In this document: piece by piece, positions 8,048 through 17,026 of the stretch
How positions within the stretch are numbered: position 1 is the stretch's first letter
Layout: every line of letters starts with the position of its first letter
Source: Bacillota bacterium
GTDB taxonomy: Bacteria > Bacillota > Clostridia > Oscillospirales > Ruminococcaceae
NCBI GenBank assembly: GCA_023433405.1
Contig: JAEZCT010000050.1
Location: 1-64,000 of the forward strand
Reading direction: 5' to 3'
Length of the DNA stretch: 64,000 nucleotides
Position numbers and translations under genes: made by a program
Notes under the pieces: model-generated
What the model was told of the DNA's origin: nothing
Seen by the model: only the letters and a program-made list of their open reading frames with translations
Databases searched by the model: none

Positions 8048-9280
8048 ATGAAAAAAAGTTTTATCAAGCTTTTGTGTGTTGCGCTTGTTGCGCTGCTGGG
8101 GGTTCTTTCGTTTACCGCCTGCGGCAGCACACCCGCGGCACCAAGCTCCGCTCCCGCGGCATCGAGCTCCGCGGCGGCACCCGAGAGCGCTGCTCCCGCT
8201 AACGACTATAAGATAGCGGTTGTCTGCTCATCCGCCGGTCAAAACGACAACGGTTACAATCAGGCTGCTGTAAAGGGCGCCGAGACCGCTGCCGCCCAGT
8301 ACGGGCTTGAGTACAAGGTGGTAGAGCCCACCAATGGCGTTCCCGCCGCGCTGGAGACCCTTGCGGATGATGGTTATAACGTCATATTCAGCCTGGAGTA
8401 TGATTTTGACGCACTGGTTAAGGGAGTAGGCGGCGCAAAGCCCCTTGCCGAAACATACCCCGACACCACCTTCGTAATCTTCAACGACAACCCCAATGTC
8501 AACGAGGATGGCAGCGTAAAGTTCAAGAACGTTATTTCCGTACTGTTTGATGTACACGAGGCGTCGTTTGAGGCAGGCGCGTTGAGCGTGCTCGTTAACG
8601 AGAACGCAAAGACCCTGTTCGGCGAGGGCTACAATTTTACGGATGTGGAAAGCGGCGGCCGCGCATTAGGCTTTATTGGCGGCACCAACTCCAACGGCAT
8701 CACCGTGTTCTCCTACGGCTTCATTCAGGGCATAAATTACATGGCAAGCGAGCTGGGCGTAACGTATGACTATTACGCAAAGTATGACGCAGGCTTTGCC
8801 GATTCCGCGCTGGGCAGCACCCTTGCGGGTACATACTACGAAAATGGCGCAAACATTGTTTACGGCGTAGCCGGCAATGTGGGCGAGGGCATTACCTCTA
8901 AGGCGAAAGAGGTCGGCAAGCTGGCGATTCAGGTTGACGCCAACAAGGACGCGTCTCAGCCCGGCTTTGTGTTAACCAGCGTGCTCAAAAACACCAACGT
9001 TCCGGTTATTGTTTTAACCCAGGCATTGGTTGACGGCAAGCTGTCGGCTATGGATAACCTGCAAAACTACAGCCTTTCCTCCGGCGCCACCGGTATCACC
9101 GACCTGACTGAGATTGGCAAGGCAATTGCCGGCACCGACGGGGCCAAGGCCAAATGGCAGGAAATCACCGCGAAGGTCAACGAGATCCGTGGCAAAATCG
9201 GCTCCGAAATCAAGGTAGTCAACGCACAGGCAGGCGAGACCTTTGACCCCGCAACCTGCCCGAGCGTCACCATTAAGTAG
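8048..9280 (+). CDS. BMP family nucleoside-binding lipoprotein (NupN/PnrA-like)
   Basis: This 410-residue protein has a signal peptide with a lipobox ending FTAC (Cys25), then a low-complexity Ser/Ala/Pro linker (about 28-52). The mature domain is of the basic membrane protein/Med type, starting KIAVVCSSAGQNDNGYNQAA. Family members include Treponema PnrA, which binds purine nucleosides, and the NupN/YufN-type component of the Bacillus guanosine importer. It would capture the substrate outside the membrane and pass it to the permeases at 11254 and 12344. AAGGAGG precedes the ATG. The exact nucleoside or analogue is not shown by the sequence. Confidence 0.9.
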   Translation: MKKSFIKLLCVALVALLGVLSFTACGSTPAAPSSAPAASSSAAAPESAAPANDYKIAVVCSSAGQNDNGYNQAAVKGAETAAAQYGLEYKVVEPTNGVPAALETLADDGYNVIFSLEYDFDALVKGVGGAKPLAETYPDTTFVIFNDNPNVNEDGSVKFKNVISVLFDVHEASFEAGALSVLVNENAKTLFGEGYNFTDVESGGRALGFIGGTNSNGITVFSYGFIQGINYMASELGVTYDYYAKYDAGFADSALGSTLAGTYYENGANIVYGVAGNVGEGITSKAKEVGKLAIQVDANKDASQPGFVLTSVLKNTNVPVIVLTQALVDGKLSAMDNLQNYSLSSGATGITDLTEIGKAIAGTDGAKAKWQEITAKVNEIRGKIGSEIKVVNAQAGETFDPATCPSVTIK

Positions 9281-9562
9281 CCCACACCCTGTCTTATATT
9301 CTGTCCACAGCAATGGGCCATGATCATGCCGCGGTTTTCGCAGCAATACATCCCACCCTGCCTCGGCATGTGGTACATCGTTTGAAACTTCGCAGCATAA
9401 ACGCAGCAATCGAAATCGCAAAAACACCCTACACTTCCGGCTTACAAACATGGCCCATTTAAAAAACATATTACGGCATTTAGTTCGTCCCCGCGAAAGG
9501 AGGGCAGCCTACCCGGCTTCCGACGCGCGGGGGCGAAACAGCCGTATCTACAGCATGTAATG

Positions 9563-9595
9563 CCAATCCCCTCAAACTTAAAACGGGATTAGTAT
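9563..9595. repeat. Internally deleted copy of the dispersed palindromic repeat
   Basis: AATCCCCTC, a short spacer and CGGGATTAGTAT reproduce only the two ends of the repeat seen in full at 20808-20907; the centre is missing. It lies in the gap between the binding-protein and ATPase genes. Confidence 0.4.
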
Positions 9596-9601
9596 GACCC
9601 A

Positions 9602-9686
9602 AGGCGTTGCAAAGAATCTCTATGCATATCCGCACAGGAGATAAAAGGACTCGCTTCCGTGCGGATATGCATGAGATTCTGCGCCT
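9602..9686 (+). promoter_or_regulatory. Long intercistronic stem-loop
   Basis: AGAATCTC-T-ATGCATATCCGCAC (9613-9635) pairs with GTGCGGATATGCAT-GAGATTCT (9658-9679) with a single bulged base, giving about 22 bp. AGGCG/CGCCT can extend the base outward. No T-run follows, and the ATPase start is 27 bp downstream. An mRNA-stabilising or expression-ratio hairpin between the binding protein and the membrane components is likely, as in other importer operons. The remainder of the 9281-9712 gap shows no gene. Confidence 0.65.
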
Positions 9687-9712
9687 ACTCTTGTAGAAAG
9701 GACAGGATTTTA

Positions 9713-11257
9713 ATGATGAGTATCATACAAACCATGGGGCTGACAAAGAAATTCGGTGATTTCACAGCGAATGACGCGATCAGCCTTGAGGTGGCGCAGC
9801 AGGAGATTAAATGCATTGTGGGAGAAAACGGCGCGGGAAAAACCACGCTCATGAACATGCTGTACGGGCTTTTGCCCCCCACAAGCGGCAGGATCTTGCT
9901 GCGCGGCAAAGAGGTAGTATTTACAAGCCCCGCGGACGCGATTGCAAATGGACTTGGCATGGTGCACCAGCATTTTAAGCTAATACCCAGCCTGACGGTG
10001 TATGAGAATATCCTGCTCGGTGCCGAGATTAAGAAAAGCCGGTTTTCCCCCTTTATCGACCGCAAAAAGGAGATAGAGACAGTAGACGCGCTCATAAAGA
10101 AGTATAAGTTTGAGCTCGACCCCGCCGCAACTATCGAGGATATCTCCCTAGGCGGCAGGCAGCGGGTGGAAATTCTTAGGATGCTCTACCGCAACGTGGA
10201 TATCCTTATTCTCGACGAGCCCACCGCGGTGCTGACACCGCAGGAGGTGGACGAATTGTTTGTTAACCTCCGTGAGCTGCGTACTCAGGGCAAGACCATA
10301 CTCATCATCACCCACAAGCTGCGGGAGGTCATGGCAATCAGCGACAGCGTTACGGTAATGCGCCACGGACGGGTTGTAGGCAGCGTAAAAACCGCCGAGA
10401 CCACAGAGGCCGAGCTTGCGCAGATGATGGTAGGGCGCGACGTGGTGCTGACGGTGCAAAACGATTGTGAAAAAAGCCCCTCCGGCGCGGCGGTTTACGA
10501 GGCGAAGGGGATATGCACCGTAAACGACGCGGGGCAGGAGGTACTGCGCGACATCTCCTTTTCGGTGCGTGCGGGGGAGATTCTGGGCATTGCGGGGGTG
10601 GAGGGCAACGGTCAGTCGGAGCTTGTAAAGACCCTCACCGGCATGATGAAAACCACAAGGGGACAGGTATTACTGTCGGGGGAGGATGTAACCGACGCGT
10701 GGCCGGATACTCTGCGGCAGTGCGGGGTGGGCATAATCCCCGAGGACCGTTATGCTCAGGGCCTGTGCGGGGGCATGACCGTTGCCGAGAACTGCGTGGC
10801 GGGGTATCACGCAAAGACAGATGTCTGCCCCGCGGGGGTGCTATCCTCCAAACGCATCCGCGAGCGGCGGGATAAGCTGATGAAGGCGTTTGATATCCGT
10901 GTTGGCGACCCCGGCGGCAGCGTGTCGCAGCTCTCGGGGGGCAACGCCCAAAAGCTCATAATTGCCAGAGAATTTGAGAACGCCCCCCGGCTGCTCGTTG
11001 CCTGTCAGCCCACGCGCGGGGTGGATATCGGCTCCATTGAGTTTATACACCGTCAGCTGCTTCGCTTTCGCGAGGATGGCAATGCGGTGGTGCTTATCTC
11101 CAGTGAGCTTTCCGAGGTCATGAGCCTTTCCGACCGTGTGGCGGTGATGTACAAAGGCAGAATACTGGGGGAGATTGACCCGCGCCAGACCGCCATACCC
11201 CATGTGGGACTGATGATGGCGGGCGTAATGCCGCCCCAAGGAGGGATAGCCCAATGA
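9713..11257 (+). CDS. Nucleoside ABC importer, duplicated ATP-binding protein (NupO-like)
   Basis: This 514-residue protein holds two ABC domains in tandem. The first has a canonical Walker A (GENGAGKTT), SLGGRQRVEI signature and LDEPTAVL Walker B. The second has a degenerate Walker A (GVEGNGQSEL), signature LSGGNAQKL and the ACQPTRGVDIG stretch. This is the usual design of sugar (RbsA) and nucleoside (YufO/NupO) importers. The ATG at 9713 (or the next codon) is chosen because AAAGGA lies about 10 bp upstream. The stop overlaps the next ATG in an ATGA, so it is coupled to the permease. Confidence 0.92.
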   Translation: MMSIIQTMGLTKKFGDFTANDAISLEVAQQEIKCIVGENGAGKTTLMNMLYGLLPPTSGRILLRGKEVVFTSPADAIANGLGMVHQHFKLIPSLTVYENILLGAEIKKSRFSPFIDRKKEIETVDALIKKYKFELDPAATIEDISLGGRQRVEILRMLYRNVDILILDEPTAVLTPQEVDELFVNLRELRTQGKTILIITHKLREVMAISDSVTVMRHGRVVGSVKTAETTEAELAQMMVGRDVVLTVQNDCEKSPSGAAVYEAKGICTVNDAGQEVLRDISFSVRAGEILGIAGVEGNGQSELVKTLTGMMKTTRGQVLLSGEDVTDAWPDTLRQCGVGIIPEDRYAQGLCGGMTVAENCVAGYHAKTDVCPAGVLSSKRIRERRDKLMKAFDIRVGDPGGSVSQLSGGNAQKLIIAREFENAPRLLVACQPTRGVDIGSIEFIHRQLLRFREDGNAVVLISSELSEVMSLSDRVAVMYKGRILGEIDPRQTAIPHVGLMMAGVMPPQGGIAQ

Positions 11258-12357
11258 ACCGAAGCCTAAAGGCCGCGACAGTAAACGCGGCAAACTCCAT
11301 CCTGCCGGTGCTCCTTGCCTTTGCCGTCGGGGCAGTGGTTATGCTGGCCGTGGGGGAAAACCCGCTCGAAACCTACGCCATTTTGCTGCGCAAGTCGTTG
11401 TTTACCACCAAGGGCTTTCTCGATACCCTGCACTATGCCTCTCCCTTAATCCTCACCGGGCTTGCCATTGCGGTTACCTTTAAGGCAAACCTCTTTAACA
11501 TGGGTGTAGAGGGTCAGATGCTGTTGGGCGCATTCTTTGCGGGTGTGGCGGGCGCAAGCCTGCCCGATACCATGAACCCGGTCTTGGCAAAGGCTGTGTG
11601 TATGCTGGTGGGTATTGCCTGCGGTATGCTGTTTGCCTTACTGCCCGCCCTGCTAAAGGCCTACCTGCATGTCAACGAAATGGTCGTCACCCTTATGCTT
11701 AACTACGCCATGGCAAAGCTGCTGGAATACCTTTCCACCGGGGTGTTTCGCGACCTTTCCTCCGGTTATGTGAGCACCCCAACCATCCACGATAACGCCA
11801 TGTTCTGGCGGCTGGGCGCTTCCCGCATCACCGCGTTTTTCTTCGTGGCGCTTACGGCGCTGCTTGTCATGTGGTTTGTTATGAGAAAGGCGCGCCTTGG
11901 CTATGAGATTACCGCAATCGGCCTAAACCCTGAGTTTGCAGAGGCCACGGGTATGCGGGTGCATAAAAAGATTATTGTGCTTATGCTAATCAGCGGCGCG
12001 CTCTCAGGTCTTGCGGGTGCAGGGTATATGATGAGCGAGCAGTTTAAGTACACCCTCTCCTTCTCCGGCAATCCCGGGCTTGGGTGGGACGGTATGCTCA
12101 TTGCGCTGCTGGGCGGGCATTCCCCCATCGGGATTTTAATCGCCTCGGTGTTTTATGCGGCTCTTAAAACGGGGGCGGACCATATCAACATGTATTCCAC
12201 CGTACCCAAGGAGATTGTGGCTGTCATTCAGGGGGTCATCATCCTGTTCTTAGCCGTGCGGTTTATAAAAGAACACGGTGCAGGTAAAAAAACCGGTAAG
12301 CGTATTAATCAGAGGCACAAGGCGGTAAAAGGAGGGGTGAGCGATGAACCTGCTTAA
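11254..12357 (+). CDS. Nucleoside ABC importer permease (NupP-like)
   Basis: A 367-residue membrane protein of the BPD_transp_2 family, with about 8-10 hydrophobic segments. Recognisable stretches are FKANLFNMGVEGQMLLGAFF and the cytoplasmic loop TAIGLNPEFAEATGM, which contacts the ATPase in this family. The C-terminus is long and basic. It overlaps the ATPase gene by 4 bp and the next permease by 14 bp, so the three are translated together. Confidence 0.9.
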   Translation: MNRSLKAATVNAANSILPVLLAFAVGAVVMLAVGENPLETYAILLRKSLFTTKGFLDTLHYASPLILTGLAIAVTFKANLFNMGVEGQMLLGAFFAGVAGASLPDTMNPVLAKAVCMLVGIACGMLFALLPALLKAYLHVNEMVVTLMLNYAMAKLLEYLSTGVFRDLSSGYVSTPTIHDNAMFWRLGASRITAFFFVALTALLVMWFVMRKARLGYEITAIGLNPEFAEATGMRVHKKIIVLMLISGALSGLAGAGYMMSEQFKYTLSFSGNPGLGWDGMLIALLGGHSPIGILIASVFYAALKTGADHINMYSTVPKEIVAVIQGVIILFLAVRFIKEHGAGKKTGKRINQRHKAVKGGVSDEPA

Positions 12358-13258
12358 CAACATCCTGTACAACACCGTATACCACAGCGCGCCAATTATC
12401 CTGTGCGTTTTGGGCGGCATTTTTGCCTATAAGGCAAACGTACTAAATATCGCGCTGGAGGGCATGATGCTGATTGGCGCGTTTGTTTCGACACTGGTTG
12501 CCCTGCTTACCCAAAGCGTTGGGCTTGGCGTGCTTGCGGCGGTGGCTGCCTCCCTGGTATTTGGGCTTATCTTCTCGGTTATCGGCGTGACGTGGAAGGG
12601 CAACGTCATTATCGCGGGGCTTGCGGTCAACCTGCTTGCGGCCTCGGTTGCGGCGTTCTCCTTGGTTATAATGGGTACCTCAAACATCACACTCCAGTTT
12701 TTAAACCTCTCAAGCCTGAAAATAAACATCCCTTTTATCAGAGAAATCCCTGTCCTCGGGCCGATTTTAAGCGGTCACACGGTAATTACCTACCTTTCCT
12801 TCCTGCTAATTGCCGTCATGTGGGCGGTAATGTACAAAACACGCTTTGGTGTATATGTGCGGGTGGTGGGTGAAAATGAGGAGGCTGCAAAAAGCATCGG
12901 GCTTAAAACCGAAAGGTACAAATACGCCGCAATCCTCATCGGCGCCGCCTGCTGCGGGCTTGCGGGTGCCAATCTTTCCACCGAGCGGCTTGGGCTGTTT
13001 ACCGGCGGCATGACGGCGGGGCGCGGCTTTATTGCCATTGCCGCCATCTATTGCGGGCAGGGTTCCCCCGTGCTCAGCGCCGCCTATGCCATCCTTTTTG
13101 GTCTGGCACGGGCATTGTCGGTGGATTTAAGCATCTACGCCGGCTCTGCGTCGGGGCTGTTTGATATCATCCCTTATTTGCTGATGGTTTGTGTGCTGGC
13201 GGTGGTATCGGTGCTTAAACGCAAAAACAGCCGTACGAGGGGGTTTTTCCATGAATAG
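12344..13258 (+). CDS. Nucleoside ABC importer permease (NupQ-like)
   Basis: A 304-residue second BPD_transp_2 permease, beginning MNLLNNILYNTVYHSAPII and carrying the family's FAYKANVLNIALEGMMLIGA region. The ATPase-contact loop reads VVGENEEAAKSIGL. It forms the heterodimeric pore with the upstream permease. Its stop overlaps the start of the next gene by 8 bp, tying the importer directly to the downstream enzymes. Confidence 0.9.
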   Translation: MNLLNNILYNTVYHSAPIILCVLGGIFAYKANVLNIALEGMMLIGAFVSTLVALLTQSVGLGVLAAVAASLVFGLIFSVIGVTWKGNVIIAGLAVNLLAASVAAFSLVIMGTSNITLQFLNLSSLKINIPFIREIPVLGPILSGHTVITYLSFLLIAVMWAVMYKTRFGVYVRVVGENEEAAKSIGLKTERYKYAAILIGAACCGLAGANLSTERLGLFTGGMTAGRGFIAIAAIYCGQGSPVLSAAYAILFGLARALSVDLSIYAGSASGLFDIIPYLLMVCVLAVVSVLKRKNSRTRGFFHE

Positions 13259-13817
13259 CACGGCACTGCTTGTGGTGGATATGGTCAAGGACTTTACCGA
13301 CCCCCAGGGCGCGGTCTTTTACCCTCAAAACCGTGAGATACTGCCGCGCATTGCCGCCCTTGTGGAGCACTGCCGGGATGCGGGCAAGCTGATTGTATAT
13401 TTGCAGCACTGCAACCGGGCGGGCAAGACGGATGAAAAGGCCGCCGCCATGCGCCCAAACTGTGTGGAGGGGACCGGCGGCGAGGAGCTTGACTCCATGC
13501 TCACCCTAGACACCCGGCGGGATTATGTGATAAAAAAGCGGCGGTACAGCGGCTTTTTTGGCACGGATCTTGACCTGGTTCTGCGAGAGAACCATATTAA
13601 AAACACCGTGATTGTGGGAACCAAGACCAACTGCTGCATTCGCGCGACGGTTACGGATGCGTTTTACCTAAACTATAATCCCATTGTCATCAGGGAATGC
13701 GTGGCGACAAACTCCGAGACCGTTAACAAGGTGCATCTGGACGACATACAGCGCTACCTAGGTACCGTCACCACCCTTACGGAGTTTTACGAAAAAATGA
13801 ATTGTGGAGTATGGTGA
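13251..13817 (+). CDS. Isochorismatase-family cysteine hydrolase
   Basis: This 188-residue protein is typical in length for the family that includes nicotinamidase, ureidoacrylate hydrolase and N-carbamoylsarcosine amidase. The catalytic triad is visible: Asp10 (LLVVDMVKDF), Lys96 (KRRYSGFFGTDLD) and Cys129 (GTKTNCCIRATVTDAF). It hydrolyses an amide or carbamoyl-type bond in the cytoplasm; the substrate is unknown. The start ATG at 13251 overlaps the permease stop, and the stop overlaps the next kinase start. Tight coupling to a nucleoside importer suggests it acts on the imported compound or its base part, for example a nicotinamide-like or ureido group. Confidence 0.85.
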   Translation: MNSTALLVVDMVKDFTDPQGAVFYPQNREILPRIAALVEHCRDAGKLIVYLQHCNRAGKTDEKAAAMRPNCVEGTGGEELDSMLTLDTRRDYVIKKRRYSGFFGTDLDLVLRENHIKNTVIVGTKTNCCIRATVTDAFYLNYNPIVIRECVATNSETVNKVHLDDIQRYLGTVTTLTEFYEKMNCGVW

Positions 13818-14800
13818 TGAAGCAATACGACGTTATCACAAGCGGCTATGTGAGCATGGATCATATCATTCGGATCAATCGCCCCGCCGCTGTGGGCTAT
13901 ACCTCGCTGATAGAAAACAAAACAAACTCTAAAATTTACTACGGGGGCTGCTCGGTTAATATCGCTTATGCCCTGTGCCGTCTTGGGCTTTTGGCCATGC
14001 CCGTCATCCGTGTGGGAGACGACTACGAGCAAACCGGCTTTCGCAATTTTTTGCGGGAGGGCGGCGTGCCGGAGGAAGGGGTAAGCGTCGTAGAGGGGGA
14101 GAATACCTCCTGCTGCTATCTGATAGAGGATAATGAGGGACAGCACATTACGCTGTTTTATCCGGGCGCAATGGATGGCAGGTACGCGGCGCCGCTGCCC
14201 GACGAGTTTTTTGCCTCGGCTAGGCTTGGGGTGATTACCGTTGCGTCCCACGCGGATAACCGCCTGTTTTTTGACGGCTGCATAAGGCACGGCGTGCCCG
14301 TCGTTTTTGGCATGAAGGCGGATTCCACCGCCTTTCCCGAGCCGTTTTTAAAGGAGCTTTTACTTGGGAGCGAAATCATCTTCACAAACGCCGAGGAGCG
14401 CAGATACATTGAAGGGCTGCTTGGGCTTGAGACGATAGCCGGGCTGCTTACGGTGGGCAAGGCAAAGGTGATTATAACCACCTACGGCAAGCAGGGCAGC
14501 AGCTATACCCGCCTTCTGGATGACGGCGGCATAGAGACCAGGTGCATCCCCGTCTGCGACTGCACCTGCGTAGAGGACACCACCGGCTCCGGCGACGGAT
14601 ATATGGCAGGCTTCTTATATGCCTACCTGCGTGGGCTGCCCATGGCCGACTGCTGCCGCATGGGCAGCACCCTCTCCTCCTTCATCATAGAGAAAGAGGG
14701 CTGCTGCACCAACGCCCCGGACGCAGACGCGCTGTGCGAGCGCTACAAAAGCTTTTTGCAATGCTGTTCTATTGAAACGGAGGAGAATGAAACCACATGA
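13817..14800 (+). CDS. PfkB family sugar/nucleoside kinase
   Basis: This 327-residue ribokinase-superfamily enzyme has both PfkB signatures: an N-terminal GG-containing stretch (YYGGCSVNIAYALCRLG, about residue 41) and the C-terminal DTTGSGDGYMAGF, with catalytic base Asp260. It phosphorylates a hydroxymethyl group of a sugar or nucleoside with ATP. The ATG at 13817 overlaps the previous stop (TGATG) with GGAG 7 bp upstream. Next to a nucleoside importer it could be a nucleoside 5'-kinase or ribose/deoxyribose kinase. Cys-rich segments (NTSCCYL, CDCTC, CCRMG) are unusual for the family. Confidence 0.88.
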   Translation: MKQYDVITSGYVSMDHIIRINRPAAVGYTSLIENKTNSKIYYGGCSVNIAYALCRLGLLAMPVIRVGDDYEQTGFRNFLREGGVPEEGVSVVEGENTSCCYLIEDNEGQHITLFYPGAMDGRYAAPLPDEFFASARLGVITVASHADNRLFFDGCIRHGVPVVFGMKADSTAFPEPFLKELLLGSEIIFTNAEERRYIEGLLGLETIAGLLTVGKAKVIITTYGKQGSSYTRLLDDGGIETRCIPVCDCTCVEDTTGSGDGYMAGFLYAYLRGLPMADCCRMGSTLSSFIIEKEGCCTNAPDADALCERYKSFLQCCSIETEENETT

Positions 14801-15549
14801 GCACCACGCTGTATATGAAGGCAACGCCCGAAACCATCGCCCCCCGCGTCATCCTGTCGGGTGACCCGTGGCGGGTGGAGGTGCTTAAGAAGTATTTGGA
14901 GAACCCCGTGCAGGTCGGCTTCTTTCGCGAGTTTAACACCTACACCGGCACCTATAAGGGTATGCCGCTGACGGTATCCTCCACCGGCATCGGCGCACCC
15001 TCCGCCGCCATTGCCATGGAGGAGATGTACGCCTGCGGGATGCACACGGTGGTGCGCATGGGTACGGTAATGTCCCTGCGTGACGACCTGCTGGGGCACT
15101 TTATCATCCCCATTGCCGCCATGCGCCGGGAAGGTACCAGTAAAACCTATGTGGAGGAGGGCTACCCCGCCGTTGCCGACCTTGGGCTGGTAAACGCCAT
15201 GAACGCGGCGGTAACCGCCAGGGGAAAGCGGGTGGAAAACGGCATAAACTGCACCATGGACGGCTTTTACAGCACAATGCACGACTCAAGGTTTTCGAAG
15301 GAACGCGGCATTGAGATGCAAAAGACCTTTGATGAGCTTAAGCGCCTGCGTGTGACGGGGGTGGATATGGAATCCGCCTGTATCCTTACCCTTGCGCAGC
15401 TTATGGGGATAAAGGCCTGTGTCGTCACCCTTGCAACAGTGCTTGAAAACCTTAAGGATTTTATGAAGGGTGCCGAGCGCGCCGAGGCGGAGGATTTGCT
15501 CTGCCGCGTGACGATGGAGGGGCTTTACGAGTACAGTAAACAGGAATAA
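14797..15549 (+). CDS. Uridine phosphorylase-like nucleoside phosphorylase
   Basis: A 250-residue member of the PNP/UDP phosphorylase superfamily. The phosphate-binding GDPWRVE (about residue 22), the middle STGIGAPSAAIAMEE stretch and the ribose/base-site VTGVDMESACILTLA are all present and resemble bacterial Udp. Family enzymes split a nucleoside with phosphate into free base and ribose 1-phosphate. It overlaps the kinase gene by 4 bp (ATGA). The combination importer-hydrolase-kinase-phosphorylase argues for catabolism, not only salvage. The exact base preference cannot be told. Confidence 0.88.
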   Translation: MSTTLYMKATPETIAPRVILSGDPWRVEVLKKYLENPVQVGFFREFNTYTGTYKGMPLTVSSTGIGAPSAAIAMEEMYACGMHTVVRMGTVMSLRDDLLGHFIIPIAAMRREGTSKTYVEEGYPAVADLGLVNAMNAAVTARGKRVENGINCTMDGFYSTMHDSRFSKERGIEMQKTFDELKRLRVTGVDMESACILTLAQLMGIKACVVTLATVLENLKDFMKGAERAEAEDLLCRVTMEGLYEYSKQE

Positions 15550-15647
15550 CACGGTTACCGTTTTAAAAGCAGCAGAATTCAGGCGTTTTTAAAACGAGTT
15601 TAAGTAAGCGGCAGAGGGCTTGCCCGCAAGAAAGGGCGACCACGTTA

Positions 15648-15760
15648 TACTAATAACCGATTTGAAAGCGTACAGCGTAAAATCAAGTGAAAGGCTTTCT
15701 TGTAAGGGTTTTTACGCGGATTTTCCTCTGCGATTTCTACACTTTTAAAGGGGATTAGTA
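15648..15760. repeat. Dispersed palindromic repeat, full-length divergent copy
   Basis: It begins TACTAATAACCGATTT and ends GGGGATTAGTA, with the conserved core AATCAAGTGAAAGGCTTT and TTTTTACGCGGATTTT. At about 113 bp it is longer than the copy at 20808-20907 through small insertions. It sits in the 250-bp gap between the phosphorylase and alcohol dehydrogenase genes, so it may separate two transcripts. Confidence 0.75.
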
Positions 15761-15801
15761 TGAAACAGGGAGCTGCCGCGCGCGAAAGGAATGGGTAGCA
15801 A

Positions 15802-16950
15802 ATGATGATGAGACCGATGAAGCTCGCAGGCAGCGAGCTGATGTTTGGGCAGGGATGTCTGGAATACCTCAGAACCATTCCCGCAAAACGGGCTATAATT
15901 GTCACCGGCGGCGCAAGCATGGCCAAAAGCGGCATACTTGCCCGGGTGGAAGGCTATTTTCATGAGAATAATGTAAAGACGCGGGTATTTTCGGGCGTGG
16001 AGCCCGACCCCAGCTTTGCAACAGTAATACAGGGCGCGAAGGTGATGCTGGAGTTTTCCCCCGACCTGATAGTTGCGCTTGGGGGCGGCTCCGCCATGGA
16101 TGCGGCAAAGGCCATGTGGGTGTATTACGAGCACCCCGAGCTGACGACGCTTGCCGACCTTTTAACCGCAAGCCCCTTCCCTAAGCTAAGGCAAAAGGCG
16201 CGGCTGCTATGCATCCCCTCCACCAGCGGAACGGCTAGCGAGGTTTCGCGCTCGGTGGTAATCACCGACGAAAAAACCGGCCTTAAGCACGGGCTTGGCA
16301 ATATGGAGATGATGCCCGATATCGCCGTTTGCGACCCTGAGGTCACAGCCACCATGCCCCCGCACATCACGGCGGAAACCGGTATGGATGCCCTGACCCA
16401 TGCGCTGGAGGCAATGGTGTCTGTGCGCGCAAACTATCTTTCGGATATTTTTGCCCGCGCGGCGGCGTTGGATATTGTGCGCGAGCTGCCCGCAGCCTGC
16501 GAAAACGGGCAGGATATGGTGGCAAGAGAGATTATGCTTAACGCCTCCATGACCGCGGGGCTTGCCTTTACCAACGTTTCGCTGGGCATTGTCCACTCCA
16601 TGGCGCACGCGCTGGGAGGTTATTTTCACATCTCCCACGGGCTGGCGGACGCGGTGCTGTTGCCTTATGTTATCGGCTTTAACAGTGGTGACCCGCGCGC
16701 CAAAGGCATTTACGACAGCTTTGCCCAGGCACTTGGGAGCCGGGAGCTTGCCGAACAGATTTTCGCGCTGAACGAGAGGCTATCCATCCCCCGCAGCCTG
16801 AGCCGGCTCATCCCTGACGAAGGGGAGTTCCGCCGCAAGGTACCCGAGATGGCGGCGGCGGCAAAGGCGGACGGCTGTACCAAGACAAACCCCATCATCC
16901 CTGAAATCTCGCAGCTGGAGGAGCTGTTTTACGTCGCGTATCAGGGCTGA
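15802..16950 (+). CDS. Iron-containing alcohol dehydrogenase
   Basis: A 382-residue group III alcohol dehydrogenase. The nucleotide-binding GGGSAMDAAKA and the metal-binding histidine region (HSMAHALGGYFHISHGLADA, about residue 265) are intact. It reduces an aldehyde or ketone, or oxidises an alcohol, using NAD(P)H and a metal. It starts a second transcription group (15802-19266) with three TIM-barrel genes behind it. In this setting the likely substrate is a short aldehyde such as a C2-C3 fragment released by a retro-aldol step, which is inference. Three consecutive ATG codons make the start uncertain by two codons. Confidence 0.9.
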   Translation: MMMRPMKLAGSELMFGQGCLEYLRTIPAKRAIIVTGGASMAKSGILARVEGYFHENNVKTRVFSGVEPDPSFATVIQGAKVMLEFSPDLIVALGGGSAMDAAKAMWVYYEHPELTTLADLLTASPFPKLRQKARLLCIPSTSGTASEVSRSVVITDEKTGLKHGLGNMEMMPDIAVCDPEVTATMPPHITAETGMDALTHALEAMVSVRANYLSDIFARAAALDIVRELPAACENGQDMVAREIMLNASMTAGLAFTNVSLGIVHSMAHALGGYFHISHGLADAVLLPYVIGFNSGDPRAKGIYDSFAQALGSRELAEQIFALNERLSIPRSLSRLIPDEGEFRRKVPEMAAAAKADGCTKTNPIIPEISQLEELFYVAYQG

Positions 16951-17026
16951 CGCTCATAATATGATTGTTTTTGAGCAGGCTGCGCAGGTATTTTAAAATA
17001 GAATAAAGGAAGAAAGGGAAATCATC

